Origin: Tritrichomonas musculus | Lineage: Eukaryota; Parabasalia; Tritrichomonadida; Tritrichomonadidae | NCBI GenBank assembly: GCA_039105265.1 | Contig: JAPFFF010000016.1 | Span: 2,542,001-2,606,000, forward strand | Length of the DNA: 64,000 nucleotides | Reading direction: 5' to 3' | Part shown: one piece after another, positions 64,000 through 64,000 of the stretch | Position numbering within the stretch: the stretch's first letter is position 1 | How the letters are laid out: each line of letters begins with the position of its first letter | Translations under genes and position numbers: made by a program | The notes under the pieces: model-generated | Databases searched by the model: none | What the model saw: the letters and a program-made list of their open reading frames with translations, nothing else | What the model was told of the DNA's origin: nothing

Positions 64000-64000
64000 T

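Overview
The window is an extremely AT-rich eukaryotic segment that I read as a parabasalid (trichomonad), most likely a Tritrichomonas-type genome. The grounds are the family repertoire: BspA-like (LRR_5) leucine-rich proteins, DUF3447/ankyrin proteins, a trichomonad-style metacaspase and subtilisin, a mariner transposon, a Maverick/Polinton remnant and coiled-coil repeat genes. Genes look intronless, and two starts sit just downstream of TCAYT-type initiator (Inr) motifs with very short leaders. The species cannot be fixed from sequence reading alone.

Layout. 0-5.3 kb: a DUF3447/ankyrin remnant fused to a metacaspase pseudogene, then a subtilisin-like membrane protease gene with two lesions. 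5.3-9.9 kb: mostly non-coding, with two small inverted-repeat elements, one small ORF and a tRNA-Gln. 9.9-15.4 kb: a multispanning membrane protein gene with one frameshift, a 2.2-kb TA-flanked transposon with a small acidic ORF, and a start-bearing 5' fragment of a PA200/Blm10 proteasome-activator gene. 16.5-31 kb: a graveyard of mobile elements. It holds two copies of a coiled-coil region, virus-like ORF fragments on the minus strand, a Polinton remnant nested among them, an SF2 helicase split by a 786-bp element, a 1.74-kb TA-flanked element and a whole-looking mariner. 31.6-36 kb: a large palindromic element, a second terminal-inverted-repeat (TIR) element and 1.3 kb of pure (AAAT)n. 36-40.2 kb: a decayed BspA-like gene. 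41.1-42.7 kb: an orphan transposon end, a coiled-coil fragment, an (ATATA)n tract and 1 kb of (AAAT)n.

42.8-52.9 kb is the most striking gene: an open 3384-codon type I membrane protein with 46 tandem 174-bp units that are almost base-identical and encode a 58-residue, 8-cysteine module. 53.7-59.5 kb carries a half tRNA, a second copy of the 12.5-15.3 kb intergenic segment (lacking the 2.2-kb transposon, so a natural empty site) and a nearly full-length PA200/Blm10 gene whose start codon has been replaced. 59.8-64 kb holds a second tRNA-Gln, a DUF3447-ankyrin-LRR composite, an 80-residue cationic amphipathic protein with a degenerate second copy, and the end of another BspA-like gene.

Functionally there is no operon-like system. 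The window mixes surface and adhesion genes, protease pseudogenes and a proteasome activator in a landscape shaped by transposon insertion, segmental duplication and tandem-repeat expansion. Intact-looking coding units are few: the giant repeat protein, the mariner transposase, the small cationic protein and, apart from its start, PA200.
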